Source: Janthinobacterium sp. | Lineage (GTDB): Bacteria; Pseudomonadota; Gammaproteobacteria; Burkholderiales; Chitinibacteraceae | Length of the DNA: 64,000 nt | Assembly (NCBI GenBank): GCA_025360045.1 | Contig: JANYCY010000046.1 | Span: 62,001-126,000, forward strand | Direction: 5' to 3' | Shown here: piece after piece, positions 54,558 through 64,000 of the stretch | Layout of the letters: each line of letters opens with the position of its first letter | Position numbering within the stretch: the stretch's first letter is position 1 | Made by a program: the position numbers and the translations under genes | The notes under the pieces: model-generated | The model's database searches: none | What the model was told of the DNA's origin: nothing | What the model saw: the letters and a program-made list of their open reading frames with translations, nothing else

Positions 54558-57125
54558 ATGGCGGAAAAGCCTAGCGCAGCCAAAAGCGCCAAACCAACGC
54601 ACACGCCATTTATGCAGCAATACCTGCGTTTAAAGAGCGATCACCCCGATAAATTATTGTTTTATCGTATGGGCGATTTCTACGAATTGTTTTTTGATGA
54701 TGCATCTCGCGCAGCCAAATTACTCGATATCACGCTAACAACCCGTGGACAGACGGCGGGCGAGCCGATTCGTATGGCCGGTGTGCCTTATCACGCCGCC
54801 GAGCAATATCTGGCCCGCCTCGTCAAAATGGGCGAATCGGTGGCAATTTGCGAGCAGGTTGGCGAGGTGACGGGCAAGGGGCCTGTTGAGCGCAAAGTGA
54901 TGCGCGTGGTGACGCCTGGTACCTTAACTGATACGGCTTTGCTCGATGTAAAAACCGAAAATCGCCTGCTGGCGCTGAGTTTCTCGCGCGGCAAGATGGG
55001 GATGGCGTGGCTGTCCCTTGCCTCGGGTGATTTTGCCCTGATGGATAGCACGGCAGATAAACTGGCTTCTGAATTAGAGCGTTTGCGCCCCGCTGAAATC
55101 CTGGTGGCTGATGACGCAGGTCTGGCCTTGTTTGAGCAGGCCACCGCCGTAGTGCGTAAATTGCCGCCCTGGCAATTTGAAGCCGCCGCTGCCGTGCGTA
55201 ATTTATCTCGTCATTTTGAAACCCACGATTTAGCAGGCTTTGGTGTCAGTGAAGGCATGTTGGCACTTGGCCCAGCAGGGGCTTTGCTGGAATACGTTCG
55301 CAGCACGCAAGGCGGTGCATTACCTGTATTGGCTGGGCTGCGTTGTGAATCGCAAAGCCAATATATTGAGCTGGATGCGGCCACGCGCCGCAATCTGGAA
55401 ATCACCGAAACCATACGCGGTGAAAGCTCGCCGACCTTATTTTCCCTGCTTGATCAATGTGCTACCGGTATGGGCTCACGTTTGCTGCGCCATTGGCTGC
55501 ATCATCCGCTTAGATCCAGCAGCAAAATCATGCAGCGGCAAAATGCCATCGCGGCGCTGTTGGCAACAGCATCATTTGCGCCTATTCATTCGGCTTTGGA
55601 TTGTGTGGCGGACGTAGAGCGGATCACCGCTCGTATTGCCTTGTCGAGCGCTAGGCCGCGTGATTTATCTAGCTTGAGGGATAGTCTCAATGCGCTGCCG
55701 GCCTTAATTGCTGTACTGCCGCAGGATGATTTCTTTGCCTCGCTGGCTAAGGCTTTGTCGCCTGATGCGCAAATTTTGAGTTTGCTGAGCGCTGCAATCA
55801 AGACCGAGCCTTCTGTGGTGTTGCGCGAAGGCGGTGTGATTGCCGATGGTTATAGTAGTGAGTTAGATGAGCTGCGTACCATCCAAACCCATGGCGGTGA
55901 GTTTTTGCTGGAGCTGGAAGCGCGTGAGCGTGAGCGCACCGGCATTCCTACGCTAAGGGTCGAGTACAACCGCGTTGCGGGCTATTTTATTGAAATTACT
56001 AATTCCTACGCAGGGGCCGTGCCGGACGATTATCGCCGTCGTCAAACCATGAAAAATGCCGAGCGCTATATTACGCCCGAGCTAAAATTGTTTGAAGATA
56101 AGGCTTTAAGCGCCAAAGAGCGATCCTTGGTCTTGGAAAAAGCGCTTTATGAAGATTTGCTACAGCGTTTGCAGCCCTATTTGGGCGCTTTGCGCTTGGC
56201 GGCGCAAGCACTGGCAACGGCCGATGTGCTGGCCAGCCTTGCCGATCGTGCCGAGCGTGGCAATTATATTGCGCCGCAATTTGTGGAAGGCCAGCTATTG
56301 CATATCGAGGCCGGGCGTCATCCGGTCGTCGAGGCGCAGATCGATGACTTTATCCCCAATAGTGTTGATTTCTCTGTTGCGCGCAAGCTGCTGTTGATTA
56401 CTGGCCCCAATATGGGCGGTAAATCGACGTATATGCGGCAAGTGGCCTTGATTGTGTTGCTGGCGCATGTGGGGAGCTTTGTTCCAGCACAGAGTGCCAC
56501 CATCGGTAAGCTCGATCGCATCTTTACCCGTATCGGGGCATCGGATGATCTGGCGGGCGGGCGTTCTACCTTTATGGTGGAAATGACCGAAACGGCCAAT
56601 ATCCTCAATAATGCCTCAGAAAACTCTTTGGTCTTGATGGATGAAGTAGGGCGCGGCACGTCTACTTTTGATGGTTTGGCGTTAGCTTGGTCGATTGCGA
56701 AAGCTTTAATCGAGAAAAATCGCGCTTACACCTTGTTTGCAACCCATTATTTTGAGCTGACGCGTTTGGCGCAAGATTATCCCGTCGTCGCTAATGTGCA
56801 TTTAGATGCCGTTGAGCATAAAGATCGCATCGTATTCTTGCATGCCGTGCAAGAAGGCCCTGCTTCGCAAAGCTATGGGGTGGCAGTGGCCCAGTTGGCA
56901 GGAGTTCCAAAAGATGTTGTACGTCAAGCTAGGAAAAAATTACTCGAGCTAGAATCTAATAGTGTGCAAGGCGGCATGCAGGGTGATTTATTTGCCACGG
57001 CCAGCATCATGCAAATCGAGCCGGAGCCGCATCCACTCCAAGATGCCTTGGCAGGGGTGGATCCAGATGAATTAACGGCGCGTGAGGCGCATGATTTGCT
57101 TTATCGTCTTTGCGCGCTACTCTAG
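54558..57125 (+). CDS. mutS: DNA mismatch repair protein MutS
   Basis: Recognises base mismatches. The 855-residue protein begins with the mismatch-reading domain ([15 protein letters not shown], containing the Phe-x-Glu motif), and ends with the ABC-type ATPase: [56 protein letters not shown] and [11 protein letters not shown] 54558 has AAGGAAAA upstream; the frame extends into the repeat at 54499 but that is not coding. Confidence 0.97.
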   Translation: MAEKPSAAKSAKPTHTPFMQQYLRLKSDHPDKLLFYRMGDFYELFFDDASRAAKLLDITLTTRGQTAGEPIRMAGVPYHAAEQYLARLVKMGESVAICEQVGEVTGKGPVERKVMRVVTPGTLTDTALLDVKTENRLLALSFSRGKMGMAWLSLASGDFALMDSTADKLASELERLRPAEILVADDAGLALFEQATAVVRKLPPWQFEAAAAVRNLSRHFETHDLAGFGVSEGMLALGPAGALLEYVRSTQGGALPVLAGLRCESQSQYIELDAATRRNLEITETIRGESSPTLFSLLDQCATGMGSRLLRHWLHHPLRSSSKIMQRQNAIAALLATASFAPIHSALDCVADVERITARIALSSARPRDLSSLRDSLNALPALIAVLPQDDFFASLAKALSPDAQILSLLSAAIKTEPSVVLREGGVIADGYSSELDELRTIQTHGGEFLLELEARERERTGIPTLRVEYNRVAGYFIEITNSYAGAVPDDYRRRQTMKNAERYITPELKLFEDKALSAKERSLVLEKALYEDLLQRLQPYLGALRLAAQALATADVLASLADRAERGNYIAPQFVEGQLLHIEAGRHPVVEAQIDDFIPNSVDFSVARKLLLITGPNMGGKSTYMRQVALIVLLAHVGSFVPAQSATIGKLDRIFTRIGASDDLAGGRSTFMVEMTETANILNNASENSLVLMDEVGRGTSTFDGLALAWSIAKALIEKNRAYTLFATHYFELTRLAQDYPVVANVHLDAVEHKDRIVFLHAVQEGPASQSYGVAVAQLAGVPKDVVRQARKKLLELESNSVQGGMQGDLFATASIMQIEPEPHPLQDALAGVDPDELTAREAHDLLYRLCALL

Positions 57126-57412
57126 TTTAGAGTGCCTTGGCTATAACAGGGATTGATGTTGTATTGAGAATCATGCGCAAAGGTTGGTTTTTGTGGATGA
57201 TTGCCTATAATTAATTCACCTTACTCGGGGTTTGTTGTTTTTGCGGCTGATGAATACTTGGGGTGATAAATAGGACTCTACTGGCGTTTTTTTCTATTTT
57301 GATAAGTTGAGCGAAAAAATTTAGTAAGAGTGTAAATTATGCCGGTTACAATATATAGCTGTTTGCTAACATTAATCGATAAGCAAATATGCTTTTCTAA
57401 TGGAGAGTGGCT

Positions 57413-57859
57413 GTGAATACGGTGTCTGATATTGCTGGGCAAGGAGTGGAATTACAGGGCAGTACTCTGCTTGAGATTGCTTCTTTTTTGTCGGATGGAT
57501 CCCCTGACGAGGGGTTTTCTTTAAGCGAATTAAAGACGAAGGCCGCTTCTGAGTTGACACGATTTGGTTTGGATTTACAAACTCAATTAAATTCAATTGC
57601 AGTGACTGTACCCCCTGCTTTGCAGTTAAGAGGGGACAATGTCGGCGCAATACATGTGATTGGTGAACATACATTAAAGGCTGAAATTGAGGCTTTTTTG
57701 AATGCCAATACGCGCCTACTAAAGTGGTACAAAGAAATTGAAGTCATGCACGAAATTTTACGTCGTACCGAGCTCATTGGTGCGCAAAGCTTAGAAGGAC
57801 AAGTATTTAATTTGGGTCTGACGAGCTTGGGGTGCGTTGCTTTCTTTTCAATGGTCTAA
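57413..57859 (+). CDS. Hypothetical protein, unrecognised
   Basis: A 148-residue protein that I do not recognise. No signal peptide or membrane segment until a weakly hydrophobic C-terminus (LTSLGCVAFFSMV). The middle is helical and amphipathic (HTLKAEIEAFLNANTRLLKWYKEIEVMHEILRR). GTG 57413 has GGAG seven bases upstream; GTG 57407 is less well placed. It lies between mutS and rluB, is A/T-rich relative to both, and has no strand partner. The 57126-57412 gap upstream shows no gene, only a probable promoter. Confidence 0.55.
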   Translation: MNTVSDIAGQGVELQGSTLLEIASFLSDGSPDEGFSLSELKTKAASELTRFGLDLQTQLNSIAVTVPPALQLRGDNVGAIHVIGEHTLKAEIEAFLNANTRLLKWYKEIEVMHEILRRTELIGAQSLEGQVFNLGLTSLGCVAFFSMV

Positions 57860-57980
57860 TAAAGCAGCGCGCTGTATGCAAACGTATATAGCGTTTCTGT
57901 TCTTAGTGATGTAAGAAAGCACGTAATAACGCTTACATTACGTATGCGGATGATTGAAAACTTGTCAATATAATGCCTGC

Positions 57981-58004
57981 CGCCGCCGATCAATTTTCGG
58001 CGGC
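57981..58004. terminator. GC-rich hairpin, weak terminator
   Basis: CGCCGCCGA / TCGGCGGCG stem with a TCAATT loop. Few T follow, so termination would be inefficient or factor-dependent. Confidence 0.45.
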
Positions 58005-58083
58005 GTTGCTATTGTGAGGGATGAATGTCGTGTAAGACGCGGATTCAGGTTATAATCCTCTGTTTTTTTGGAAAGAAACATAC

Positions 58084-59676
58084 ATGAAAACCACCCGATC
58101 ACGTCGCCCCCAGCCCGCTATAGCTGAACGTAAGGCGAGCGAGCGCAGCGCGCAGGCTGCAGGTGCGGGCAAGCGTACGGGTGGCAAAGCCACCGGTGAA
58201 GAGTTCACGAACCGTAATCCTGCCTATGACAAACCTGCCGTAACGGGTGCAAAGCCACGCGGTGGCAAAGCCACCGGTGAAGAGTTTACGAACCGTAATC
58301 CTGCCTATGACAAACCTGCTGCAACGGGTTCAAAATCACGCGGTGGCAAAGCCACCGGTGAAGCGTTCTCGAACAGTAGTTCGGCCTATGACAAACCCGC
58401 TGTAACGGGTGCAAAGCCACGTGGCGGCAAAACCAACCCTGCCTATGACAAGCCGGCTGCAACGGGTGCAAAACCACGCAGTGGCCAAGCCACCGGCGAA
58501 GCGTTTTCGACTCGTAGCCCTGCTTACGGCAAATCGGCAGTGACTGGCGTAAAAACCAATGGTAATCCTCGTGGTAAGGGCCGCCCAGCGAGTGCTGGGT
58601 TTGCTGAAGCCATGCCCGTAGCCGGTCGTGGTGGCCGTAGCGGCCGAGGCGTAGCTGCAGAGTCAGAAGCACCACGCGCGCCCCGTGCTCCTCGTTCTAA
58701 GCCAAACCCACAGGGCGGCAAGGCAGAGCGTCCAACATTTGAAGCCTATAAGGCCGTTGCGGCTGCGGGTGGCCTTGTTGCTGTCGATAGTGATAGCCGC
58801 AAAATCAAATACAAAACGGTGAGCCGTGCTCGCCGTATGCAATTGCGCCAAGGCTCAGTAAAAGAGCTGCAAATGCAAAAAGAATTGCGTGAGCGCCGCG
58901 TTGCCACTACAGAAATCCCTGCTGAGCGCTTACAAAAAGCGCTTGCCTTTACCGGTTACGGTTCACGTCGCGCTATGGAAGACGCGATTGCTGCTGGCAA
59001 AGTATCGGTCAACGGTAAAATCGCAGCACTGGGTAGCAAGGTCAGTCTTGGTGATGATGTACGTTACGAAGGCAAAAAAGTAGTACTGAAGTGGCCAGAT
59101 CGCTTGCCGCGTATCGTGATGTACCACAAGCAAGAAGGCGAATTGGTGAGTCGCGATGACCCAGAAGGCCGTGTCACCGTATTTGATCGTCTGCCACGTC
59201 TAAAATCCAGCAAATGGGTTGCCGTGGGTCGTTTGGATTACAACACCAGTGGTTTATTATTGTTCACGACCTCCGGTGAATTAGCTAACCGCATGATGCA
59301 CCCAAGCTTTGAAGTAGAGCGCGAATACGCCGTGCGCGTGTTTGGTGAGCTAACGCCTGAGCAAATGAGCACCATGCTCAGTGGTATTGAGCTAGAAGAC
59401 GGCAATGCACGCTTTGCACGCATTGAAAGACGCGGCGGTGAAGGCTTTAATCACTGGTATCACGTCATCCTGAAAGAAGGCCGTAACCGCGAAGTGCGCC
59501 GGATGTTTGAGTACTTTGGTCTGATTGTTAGCCGCTTGATTCGTATTCGTTTCGGTACGATGAACTTGCCAGGTCGCTTGCGTCGTGGGCAATTCCATGA
59601 GCTGACTGAGCTGGAAATCTTGGGCATTATGCGTTGGGCTGGCCTGAAGATTAACGGTCGTCAAGCGGATGAATAG
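58084..59676 (+). CDS. rluB: Ribosomal large subunit pseudouridine synthase B with repeat-rich N-terminus
   Basis: Makes pseudouridine 2605 in 23S rRNA. Residues about 285-530 hold the S4 RNA-binding domain (ERLQKALAFTGYGSRRAME) and the catalytic domain with Asp in GRLDYNTSGLLLFT and EGRNREVRRMFEYFG. The first ~240 residues are a basic, low-complexity extension. It includes five units of a 27-residue repeat (GGKATGEEFTNRNPAYDKPA then VTGAKPR), the fourth shortened to 19 (DNA 58180-58560). Related extensions occur in other betaproteobacterial RluB proteins and probably bind RNA. Confidence 0.93.
   Translation: MKTTRSRRPQPAIAERKASERSAQAAGAGKRTGGKATGEEFTNRNPAYDKPAVTGAKPRGGKATGEEFTNRNPAYDKPAATGSKSRGGKATGEAFSNSSSAYDKPAVTGAKPRGGKTNPAYDKPAATGAKPRSGQATGEAFSTRSPAYGKSAVTGVKTNGNPRGKGRPASAGFAEAMPVAGRGGRSGRGVAAESEAPRAPRAPRSKPNPQGGKAERPTFEAYKAVAAAGGLVAVDSDSRKIKYKTVSRARRMQLRQGSVKELQMQKELRERRVATTEIPAERLQKALAFTGYGSRRAMEDAIAAGKVSVNGKIAALGSKVSLGDDVRYEGKKVVLKWPDRLPRIVMYHKQEGELVSRDDPEGRVTVFDRLPRLKSSKWVAVGRLDYNTSGLLLFTTSGELANRMMHPSFEVEREYAVRVFGELTPEQMSTMLSGIELEDGNARFARIERRGGEGFNHWYHVILKEGRNREVRRMFEYFGLIVSRLIRIRFGTMNLPGRLRRGQFHELTELEILGIMRWAGLKINGRQADE
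58180..58560 (+). repeat. 81-bp in-frame tandem repeat within rluB
   Basis: Units at 58180-58260, 58261-58341, 58342-58422, 58423-58479 (24 bases shorter) and 58480-58560, each starting GGTGGCAAAGCCACCGGTGA or a variant. All lengths are multiples of three, so the frame is kept. Divergence grows towards the last unit. Confidence 0.9.
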
Positions 59677-59686
59677 GCTTTAAACG

Positions 59687-60259
59687 ATGAGTAAAGCGTT
59701 TGTTCGTGAATCGGACGCCGATGATGATGAAGTCCCCGCGGAGCTGCGTGTTCCCGCAGGGAGTAAAAATTATATGACTCCGGGTGGCTGGCGAAAAATG
59801 AAAGCAGAATTCGCCCAGCTGGTGCAAAAAGAGCGCCCCGAACTGACGCTCATGATTAACTGGGCGGCCTCCAATGGAGACCGCTCAGAAAATGGTGATT
59901 ATATTTATGGCAAAAGACGTTTGCGCGAGATTGATCGACGCATTCGTTTTCTGACCAAACGCCTTGAATTAGCCGAAGTCATTGACCCCGAATTACGCGA
60001 AGCCACCGATCAAATTTTCTTTAGCGCAACAGTCAGCTATGTGCGCGAAGATGGTCGTAGCGAAACGGTCGCGATTGTCGGCGTCGATGAAACGGATATG
60101 AAGCGCCACTATATTAGCTGGACTTCCCCCGTTGCCCGTGCGCTCATTAAGGCTAGAGAAGGTGATGCGGTGCTCTTACGTACCCCAGCAGGCACAGAGG
60201 AATTAGAGATCACTGACGTTATCTATCAGGCTCTAGACACCGAACTACCCAGCTTTTAA
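59687..60259 (+). CDS. greB: Transcript cleavage factor GreB
   Basis: Rescues backtracked RNA polymerase by stimulating transcript cleavage. The 190-residue protein has the N-terminal coiled coil with the catalytic acidic tip (NGDRSENGDYIYGKRRLREID) and the C-terminal FKBP-like domain (ISWTSPVARALIKAREGD). A ~25-residue acidic N-terminal extension precedes MTPGGW. It follows rluB by 10 bases. Confidence 0.94.
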   Translation: MSKAFVRESDADDDEVPAELRVPAGSKNYMTPGGWRKMKAEFAQLVQKERPELTLMINWAASNGDRSENGDYIYGKRRLREIDRRIRFLTKRLELAEVIDPELREATDQIFFSATVSYVREDGRSETVAIVGVDETDMKRHYISWTSPVARALIKAREGDAVLLRTPAGTEELEITDVIYQALDTELPSF

Positions 60260-60315
60260 GTCTCTTCGCTGAATTGGTACTTTGCACATTGCATTGTGTA
60301 CGGTATCTTTCTGGC

Positions 60316-62370
60316 ATGGAGCCCTTACGTCAATCCCGTGATAGTCTGTTTCGCCGCGTATTTCGCAATATGGTGCTGCGTATTGTCATCGCAGGCGCGC
60401 TGATTTCTGCTTTAAGCTATTACTGGAGTTATGTCACTTTTCAAGAAGAAGCGCTCGCTAATCTTGCGCAATACATTACTGCTCGCAGCCAATTAGAAAG
60501 TGAATTGTTTGTGCAGGCAGAAGCCAATACCAAGATTGTTCGTGATGAGTTTTTGCGCCGCTATGTTTTATTGGGCGATGAAGATCCCAGCGCCGCCTTC
60601 CACGATCTGCTTGCCCAAGACAAAGATGGCTTATGGCGGGTGCGGGTACAAAAAGATGATTTTGAGCGCAAAGCAACGGTGGCTTTATTGCCGACGGCGA
60701 AACAAACACCCGCTTTTATGCGGCAAGTGTTATTAAGCTACGAAGTGCTATCTCAATATGGCCCCGCATTTAGAAACCGCTATTACGACACCTTTATTGA
60801 TTTAAATGTGTCAGATGCCAATTTAATGTATTTGCCTGATTTAAATTATGCACGCAATGGCTCTTTTGCTGATTTTGCTGTGGATCTGGCTGTGGAATTG
60901 GATGCAACGCCCGTTAGAAATCCAGAGCGTAAAACATTTTGGACAGGGGTTTATTTTGATCGTCAAGCATTGCGCTGGATGGTGTCGGTGGTTACGCCAC
61001 TTGATTATCTCGGGCAATATATTGGCGGAGTAGGGCAGGATGTTTTATTGGACCAATTGATTGAGCGTAATAACAAAGTAAATATCCCTGGCACCTATAA
61101 TATAACGATGACACGGCAGGGAATGCTCATTGCTCACCCGAATAAAATGGAGCAAATTGAAAATAGCAAAGGCCAATATAGTGTGCTGCGCGATCCGGTA
61201 TTAAAAGGCATTTATGAGGCCACGCTCACTGCCACGCCGGGGCAGCGTTTTGTTGAGGCGCCAGACGGCTTAAGCTGGCTCGGTGTTGCGCCTATTGAAG
61301 GGGCCAATTGGTTGTTTGTGACGGTTTACCCCAAAAAGCTTTTACAAGAAAAAGCCGCCAAGACCACTAGTGTGGTGTTGTTATTAGGTATGCTCGCCTT
61401 GGTGATTGAATTGCTATTGATGGCTTTGGTATTAAAAAAAGATGTGGCTCTGCCATTAAGGCGATTAAAAAAGGCCATTCATGCCGCGGCAGAAGGCAAG
61501 CCCAGTCATGAGTTGGATCTAGAACGCAATGATGAATTGGGCGATTTAGCCCGCAATTTTGAAGAAATGTCTCGGACCGTGCAATTGCATCGACTGCATC
61601 TTGAACAATTGGTTGAGGTTCGCACTACGGAATTAGCCGCTAGAAATGGGCAATTAGAAGTGCTGAATGATTCATTAACCCATTTAAATACAGAAAAAAA
61701 TGAGCTATTGGCGATTGCTGCGCATGATTTAAAAAATCCAGTGGCCAGCATTCAAGGCATGGCGCAGCTGATTGCTTTACGCTTAGATGAGTGGCCAAGA
61801 GAACGAATATTGGATCGGCTCTCTGGGATTGGTTTATTGGCCGATCGCACCCAATGTATTTTAAGTAATTTGCTTGATCATGAGGCTTTAGAAAGTGGCT
61901 CAGTGCAGATCTACCTTGAGTCTCTATGCTTAAACCCATTGCTAAAAGAGTTATTGTTTAGCTGGGAAGAGCGCTTAATGATCAAACAGCAGCTGTGTGT
62001 TTTGGCATTGGGTGATTACCCAGTACAGGCCGATCGGCAGGCATTATGGCAAGTGATGGATAACCTACTTTCTAATGCCTCTAAATATTCACCTCAAGGC
62101 AGTACGATTCATGTAAGTAGCCAGCTTGATGGTGCGATTGTGCGCATACTGGTTAGCGATCAAGGTCCTGGAATTGCTCCGCATGAGATGCCAAAGTTGT
62201 TTTTGAAATTTAGCCGACTTTCGGCATTGCCAACGGGCGGCGAGCACACTACGGGCCTTGGCTTGTCGATTGTGAAGCGCTTGGTTGAGGCGATGCATGG
62301 CCGTGTTTATTGCCAAAGCCAGTTTGGGAGCGGGGCGACCTTTGTGCTTGAACTGCCTTCTTCGAGCTGA
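60316..62370 (+). CDS. Orphan sensor histidine kinase
   Basis: A 684-residue kinase: membrane segment about 20-40, a large periplasmic sensor of the Cache type (about 45-350, FWTGVYFDRQALRWMVSVVTPL), second membrane segment about 356-382, HAMP (LPLRRLKKAIHAAAEGK), coiled coil, H-box LAIAAHDLKNPVASIQG with His470, N-box DNLLSNASKYSP (582-593), and G-boxes DQGPGIAP and TGLGLSIVK. No response regulator is adjacent. ATG 60316 is used; the frame opens at 60274. Confidence 0.88.
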   Translation: MEPLRQSRDSLFRRVFRNMVLRIVIAGALISALSYYWSYVTFQEEALANLAQYITARSQLESELFVQAEANTKIVRDEFLRRYVLLGDEDPSAAFHDLLAQDKDGLWRVRVQKDDFERKATVALLPTAKQTPAFMRQVLLSYEVLSQYGPAFRNRYYDTFIDLNVSDANLMYLPDLNYARNGSFADFAVDLAVELDATPVRNPERKTFWTGVYFDRQALRWMVSVVTPLDYLGQYIGGVGQDVLLDQLIERNNKVNIPGTYNITMTRQGMLIAHPNKMEQIENSKGQYSVLRDPVLKGIYEATLTATPGQRFVEAPDGLSWLGVAPIEGANWLFVTVYPKKLLQEKAAKTTSVVLLLGMLALVIELLLMALVLKKDVALPLRRLKKAIHAAAEGKPSHELDLERNDELGDLARNFEEMSRTVQLHRLHLEQLVEVRTTELAARNGQLEVLNDSLTHLNTEKNELLAIAAHDLKNPVASIQGMAQLIALRLDEWPRERILDRLSGIGLLADRTQCILSNLLDHEALESGSVQIYLESLCLNPLLKELLFSWEERLMIKQQLCVLALGDYPVQADRQALWQVMDNLLSNASKYSPQGSTIHVSSQLDGAIVRILVSDQGPGIAPHEMPKLFLKFSRLSALPTGGEHTTGLGLSIVKRLVEAMHGRVYCQSQFGSGATFVLELPSSS

Positions 62371-62422
62371 GCCGATCTGATAAACTGCGCCCCCCTGTTT
62401 AAAAATTATTCGGTTCACTGCT

Positions 62423-63244
62423 ATGCGTCCCTATCTTGACCTTTTGCAACATGTTTTAGACCACGGCGTCAGGAAAGAAGATCGAACTGGCACCGGCACG
62501 ATTAGCGTATTTGGGCATCAGATGCGCTTTAATCTGGCAGATGGTTTTCCGCTGGTCACCACTAAAAAAACGCACTTAAAATCGATTGCTTACGAGCTGC
62601 TATGGTTTTTGCGTGGCGAAACCAATGTGAAGTGGTTGCAAGAGCGTGGCGTTAAAATCTGGAACGAATGGGCCGCTCCCGATGGTGAGCTGGGCCCTGT
62701 GTATGGCTCGCAGTGGCGTAGCTGGCCAACGCATGATGGCCGTCATATTGATCAGATCAGCCAAGTGGTTCAGCAGCTAAAAAACAATCCGGATTCACGC
62801 CGTATTATCGTTTCTGCTTGGAATGTGGGCGAAATCGAAAACATGGCCTTGCCGCCTTGTCATGCGTTTTTCCAATTTTATGTGGCCCCAGCCGCCGCAG
62901 ATGATCTTGATCAGCGTGGCAAGCTCTCTTGCCAGCTTTATCAGCGCAGCGCGGATATCTTCTTGGGCGTGCCCTTTAATATTGCTTCTTACGCCATGCT
63001 GGTGATGATGTTGGCACAGGTCTGCGATTTGCAATTAGGCGATTTTGTCTGGACGGGCGGCGATTGCCATATTTATAGCAACCACTTAGATCAAGTGCAC
63101 GAGCAACTCTCCCGCACACCGCGTGCCTTGCCGGTGCTCAAGCTTAATCCGCTCAAAAAAGATATTTTTGATTTTGAATATGAAGATTTTACACTAGAGG
63201 CTTATGACCCTTATCCGGGAATCAAAGCGCCAATTGCGGTTTAA
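62423..63244 (+). CDS. thyA: Thymidylate synthase
   Basis: Methylates dUMP to dTMP with methylene-tetrahydrofolate. The 273-residue protein has [22 protein letters not shown], the catalytic Cys in [31 protein letters not shown] and [10 protein letters not shown]. An insert of about nine residues ([12 protein letters not shown]) makes it longer than the E. coli enzyme. folA follows 12 bases later. Confidence 0.97.
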   Translation: MRPYLDLLQHVLDHGVRKEDRTGTGTISVFGHQMRFNLADGFPLVTTKKTHLKSIAYELLWFLRGETNVKWLQERGVKIWNEWAAPDGELGPVYGSQWRSWPTHDGRHIDQISQVVQQLKNNPDSRRIIVSAWNVGEIENMALPPCHAFFQFYVAPAAADDLDQRGKLSCQLYQRSADIFLGVPFNIASYAMLVMMLAQVCDLQLGDFVWTGGDCHIYSNHLDQVHEQLSRTPRALPVLKLNPLKKDIFDFEYEDFTLEAYDPYPGIKAPIAV

Positions 63245-63742
<498 letters not shown>

Positions 63743-63752
63743 TCCCCGCCCC

Positions 63753-63793
63753 AATAAAAAACCCGCTGTTAACAAAACAGCGGGTTTTTTATT
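63753..63793. terminator. Bidirectional terminator between folA and gph
   Basis: An 18-base perfect stem, AATAAAAAACCCGCTGTT and its mirror, around AACAA. T-runs on both strands suit the converging genes. Confidence 0.93.
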
Positions 63794-63807
63794 GGCGGCT
63801 AAATAAC

Positions 63808-64000
63808 TTAATCCTGCTCTTCCAGCCAATTCATCAGCTCATCAAAGCGCGCCAGTGTGACATCGGCTTCTGGGATGGTTTCTGCTTCTCCGTAGCCGTA
63901 GCTGACAAAGGCCACTTTGCAGCCTGCGGCACGGGCCGCTAGGATGTCGTTTTTGGAATCACCGACCATAAGGAATTCATCCGCGCTTACGCCTAGCTTT
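63808..64000 (-). CDS. gph: Phosphoglycolate phosphatase, 3' end (cut by window edge)
   Basis: The last 63 codons of a HAD phosphatase run off the right edge on the - strand. Motif IV is seen in FLMVGDSKNDILAARAAGC, then VAFVSYGYGE and the C-terminal ADVTLARFDELMNWLEEQD. This is the Gph pattern (hydrolyses 2-phosphoglycolate from oxidative DNA repair). The start lies outside the window. Confidence 0.85.
   Translation of the reverse strand, partial: KLGVSADEFLMVGDSKNDILAARAAGCKVAFVSYGYGEAETIPEADVTLARFDELMNWLEEQD

Overview
The window is bacterial chromosome from a betaproteobacterium, most likely order Neisseriales (Chromobacteriaceae; an Iodobacter-like genus is my best guess). The reasons are the run fimV / truA / trpF / trpB / trpA / accD / folC / SPOR protein / cvpA / purF / metZ, the kdsA-eno-ftsB cluster after pyrG, phaB (polyhydroxybutyrate), and protein flavours throughout. 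The placement is inference from gene order; no rRNA or tRNA gene was seen.

Layout. 1-12.1 kb: conserved housekeeping block on the + strand (FimV tail, an EcfT/CbiQ-like membrane protein, tRNA pseudouridylation, tryptophan synthesis, AccD, FolC, SPOR protein, CvpA, PurF, MetZ). 12.2-21 kb: mixed region with a broken D-Ala-D-Ala ligase, a REP-like repeat, a dienoyl-CoA isomerase-like protein, ArgP, YejK, HemG-like flavodoxin, a Fic protein and several non-coding repeats. 21.3-23 kb: ettA. 23.2-28.0 kb: a chromosomal integron. The integrase intI (27060-28025, +) faces away from an array of co-oriented cassettes (- strand) separated by recognisable attC sites; five cassettes are clearly bounded and at least three genes lie beyond them next to damaged attC sites. 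28-35.2 kb: MITE-like element, phaB, an SDR, pyrG, kdsA, eno, ftsB. 35.3-46.7 kb: a MocR regulator, then mostly - strand accessory genes (MnmC with a decayed methyltransferase half, MdfA-type exporter, pdxJ, HAD phosphatase, VOC, NTF2-like, GyrI-like, cupin, YkvA, patatin, YidD-like, DUF1801). 46.9-53.4 kb: FKBP, two GFA proteins, modABC, hydrolase, GNAT, trmJ. 53.5-64 kb: suhB, mutS, an unknown gene, rluB with a repeat-rich N-terminus, greB, an orphan sensor kinase, thyA, folA and the 3' end of gph.

Most unusual features. (1) The integron, whose first cassette encodes a cold-shock / zinc-knuckle / CFI-box protein and which carries two paralogous cassettes without a convincing gene. (2) A recurring pattern in which the end of a gene is duplicated next to the gene: the 3' end of kdsA occurs three times at ~118-bp spacing, with the second copy encoding an identical 24-residue tail despite nine silent changes; the 5' ends of cvpA and of a HAD phosphatase gene each have a degenerate copy just upstream; and the last bases of phaB recur in a 23-bp tandem array. 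(3) Several families of small palindromic intergenic repeats, including a 144-bp element with perfect 16-bp terminal inverted repeats.
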